Shown one piece after another: positions 61,555 through 64,000 of a stretch of 64,000 nt of DNA. The DNA lies in contig NW_026623100.1 in assembly GCF_023065955.2 (NCBI RefSeq), positions 70,746,727-70,810,726 of the forward strand, read 5' to 3'. A program made the translations under genes and the position numbers. Numbering within the stretch: the stretch's first letter is position 1; every line of letters begins with the position of its first letter. The stretch is from Ursus arctos. Lineage: Eukaryota; Chordata; Mammalia; Carnivora; Ursidae. The notes beneath the pieces are model-generated. The model worked only from the letters and a program-made list of their open reading frames with translations, was not told the DNA's origin and did not search any database.

Positions 61555-61765
61555 TCATATTAATAGGTGGCATTTCCTGAGCTCCAGTAATGGGCTAGAC
61601 CCCATGGTAAGGGTTTTGAAGCATTTATATGTTGTAATCTTCACAGTAACTCTTTTGGTGGGGACTAATATTATTCCCAATTTACAGAAGAAGGAATTGA
61701 TGCTCAGAGTTCCACAGCAAGGGCTCAGATCCCTATCTGTCTGACTGTGATTCCGCCTGAGCTTT
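61555..61765 (-). mobile_element. MIR SINE
   Basis: GGTGGCATTTCCTGAGCTCC, GTTGTAATCTTCACAGTAAC, ATTATTCCCAATTTACAGAA and GCAAGGGCTCAGATCCC are the reversed MIR over nearly its full length. Confidence 0.78.
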
Positions 61766-62523
61766 CGACCACTCTGTACATCAGCTCTCTCAGAGGGAGG
61801 CCTGTGGTGGGTGCACTCAGTGTCCCCGGGACTTTAAGCCCAGCAGCTTCCTTGGGCAGGAAAGTGGCAGCTTCAGTAGGGCCTGGCTTTGGGGGGTTGC
61901 TCGGTTCCCTGGGGGGTGGTTGGATGTCTGAGCCGCCTGACAGTTGGAGGGTTGGAGGGACCTGGAGGCAGGGGCAGGAGGCTAGGCCTGGAGTGGATCT
62001 GTGACCTGGGCCTGCAGGGGTTGAGAGCTTTTCATTTGCCACCTGGAAAGTCAGCACTAGAATGAAGGGTTCTTCCTTCCCCTTACACTTGAGCTGAAGC
62101 TTCAATATCAAGTTTTGGGTTCTCTCTCCATCGGGGTATCCAGGAGCCCAGTGTTTCTGCTGTACTAAGGACGACTGCATGATAATAATAGTATAATATT
62201 ATATTATGATGACTATTACTTTTACAAAGGCCACTAGGCCTGAATTAGCCTCGCTTCCAGGTTTTTGTACCTAGGCTATACAGATGCTATTCCTGTGTGC
62301 TGCCCAGATACACAGGTCATTTTCACACTCCGTGTCCTTTGAGAGCTCACTCCTGTTAGGGGTCAGGTATTTAGTGAGATTGGTAGGGTTGGGAGGCAGT
62401 CAGGGAAATGGCAGGAGTGTGACCTTTAGACTAGGGCTTTGACGGGTTAATGTGTCACTCACTGTCTCACTGCCGAGGCTGCTGGACACTCAATCTCTCA
62501 GGGCCTCAGTTTTCTCTTCTACT
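61766..62523. other. Unassigned DNA with a small AT-rich patch
   Basis: An AT-rich dinucleotide patch at about 62181-62215 (TAATAATAGTATAATATTAT). Otherwise nothing recognised. Confidence 0.35.
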
Positions 62524-62535
62524 AAGTGGGAATTC

Positions 62536-62741
62536 TTTTTTTTTTTTTTTTAAAGATTTTATTTATTTATTTGACAGAGATAGAGACAGCCAGCGAGAGA
62601 GGCAACACAAGCAGGGGGAGTGGGAGAGGAAGAAGCAGGCTCCCAGCAGAGGAGACTGATGTGGGGCTTGATCCCAGAACGCCGGGATCACGCCCTGAGC
62701 CGAAGGCAGACGCTTAACGACTGCGCCACCCAGGCGCCCCC
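62536..62741 (-). mobile_element. SINEC carnivore SINE (young, 12-bp duplication)
   Basis: A long T-run, reversed tail TTTATTTATTTATTTGACAG, GA-rich middle and reversed head CCACCCAGGCGCCCC. The perfect duplication AAGTGGGAATTC is at 62524-62535 and 62742-62753. Closely similar to the copy at 4179. Confidence 0.95.
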
Positions 62742-62753
62742 AAGTGGGAATTC

Positions 62754-64000
62754 GTTCTGGAGGGGTGGTTGCAGGCTGTAATGGTGGCACATGGTTGATA
62801 TTTAGTGGTTACTTACTGTGAATGTCTTTCTCACTTTCTGGAATAGTTTCTTGGGCTTTTAAAGGAAATTGTTCTTAGAAGCCAAGCCACCTGCTCCCAT
62901 GTGGGATCTGGATTTTCTTTCCCAGTGGCAGGTGTGTGTGGGGAGCAGAACAGGATGATTTCTGCCCACTAGCCTATGTCTGCCTCTTAACTCGTGAAGG
63001 AGATGGGGTCTGTGAGAGTTTCGCTGGGTCCTCATAAAGCACCGGCTGGAGGCCCTGCTGGAAAGCCTACATTTTGTCTGTGAGAAAGAGGGTGGAAGTA
63101 GCACCAACTTCCCTAATAACTCTTCTGATCTTGGGGATTGTTATTCGTTATGTATCTTTTTTTCCTTCAGAGAGGGAAAGAACACGGGCTGAGCCAGAGC
63201 GCTGTCACGGGCAGGCAAAGATTTATTGCCCGCTTTGTTTTTGGGTTTCCTCCTGTCCTCATCCAGCCTCTGCGAGGAGTGTGGGGCTGCCGAGCTGCCT
63301 GCAGTGGGTGGGTTTGGAAAGGAGAGAGGCAACCCTTTCGGCTTCAGGGCAGGCATAGCCTGAGTGTTTTGGACCGTCCCCCCCCCCCCCCAGCTCTGCT
63401 TGAATATCCACGAGCTCAGCTGGCCTGGCACTTGGAACCAGCCATTGTGTCCGTGGTGACTCACTCACACCAAACTCCCCTGGAAATTCTGGATAAAGTG
63501 GGTTCCAGGGACATTTTCAACTTTATTTCCAGTGGTAAAACATTTGGTGTTTGTCTCATGGCTCCCTCAAAACCCTGGCTCCCCTGGGGGCAGCTGCCTT
63601 CTGCTGGTGGGGCATGGGGTGAATGGCACTCCTCATTTCCTCCCCAGTCTCCTGGGCACCCACCCACAGGCCAGGAGTCCCCCGAGGGCTGGCGGGGTCC
63701 CAGCACCCAGAAGGTGCTCAGCAGACTAATGGAGCTTTAACAGAGAAAAGGTTAGGCCCAGCCAAGTGTGCACCAGGGGCTGTTCCCATTCTTGATTGGA
63801 CCCTGCAGGAAGGACACAGGACATGGCCCCAGGCAGAAGTGGGGCGAACGGGAGGTGATGGGAGGGGTACTGTGGGGGTTGGAGGGAAGAGGACAGAGGA
63901 TGCGGGAGGTCCAGGATGGGCCAGAGCCTGTCGCCTGTCCCCTGTCCCCGGGCGCTTGCCACCTCTGCACAGCCTCACATGAGGGAGGGGGTGGGCTAGG
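62754..64000. other. GC-rich DNA to the window edge, C-run at 63379
   Basis: Contains about 15 cytosines at 63379-63393. A 200-codon + strand frame (63138-63740) runs straight through that C-run as a proline stretch, so it is not credible. No gene or named repeat. Confidence 0.4.

Noticed and set aside
63138..63740. 200-codon + strand open frame
   Set aside because: It crosses a C-run as polyproline, has no recognisable domain, and minus-strand frames overlap it.

Overview
This is nuclear DNA from a placental mammal, almost certainly a caniform carnivore. Eight copies of the tRNA-Lys-derived carnivore SINE (SINEC) are present. Several carry the head, the CT-rich middle and the AAATAAATAAAATCTT tail that I associate with bears, pandas and seals more than with dogs or cats; the species call is inference. 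Much older mammal-wide repeats (MIR, L2, L1M, MER5A, MLT1) fill much of the rest.

The only intact gene I can support is the 3' part of TTC32, on the + strand at the left edge. Exon 2 (1311-1477) and terminal exon 3 (2219-2346) encode the two TPR motifs and the C-terminus, with canonical splice sites and a 3' UTR. Exon 1 is not visible and should lie left of the window. In human, TTC32 borders a gene-poor interval reaching towards OSR1, and the remaining ~61 kb looks like that interval: no exon series with conserved frames and good splice sites, only short chance frames.

Layout: 1-6.5 kb is AT-rich (TTC32 end, its 3' flank, a cluster of three SINEs). About 7-46 kb is GC-rich, with L2/MIR remains, two MLT1 LTRs, a 5'-inverted L1, a minus-strand stretch of coding-like fragments that may be a decayed gene (14.5-17.6 kb), CpG clusters at 19.1-19.3 kb and 26.75-27.3 kb, and a few AT-rich islands that resemble conserved enhancers. 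About 46.8-54.9 kb is AT-rich, with a long L2, a ~2.6 kb antisense L1M split by a SINE, and ~2.4 kb of unassigned AT-rich DNA. About 55-64 kb is GC-rich again, with MIR/L2 pieces, simple repeats and one young SINE.

Most interesting: (1) the 26.86-26.95 kb block with a perfect NRF1-type palindrome, a long Z-DNA-prone alternating tract and a YY1-like element, which looks like an unannotated promoter; (2) the possible decayed multi-exon gene on the minus strand at 14.5-17.6 kb. Repeat calls rest on recalled consensus patterns, not on a search.
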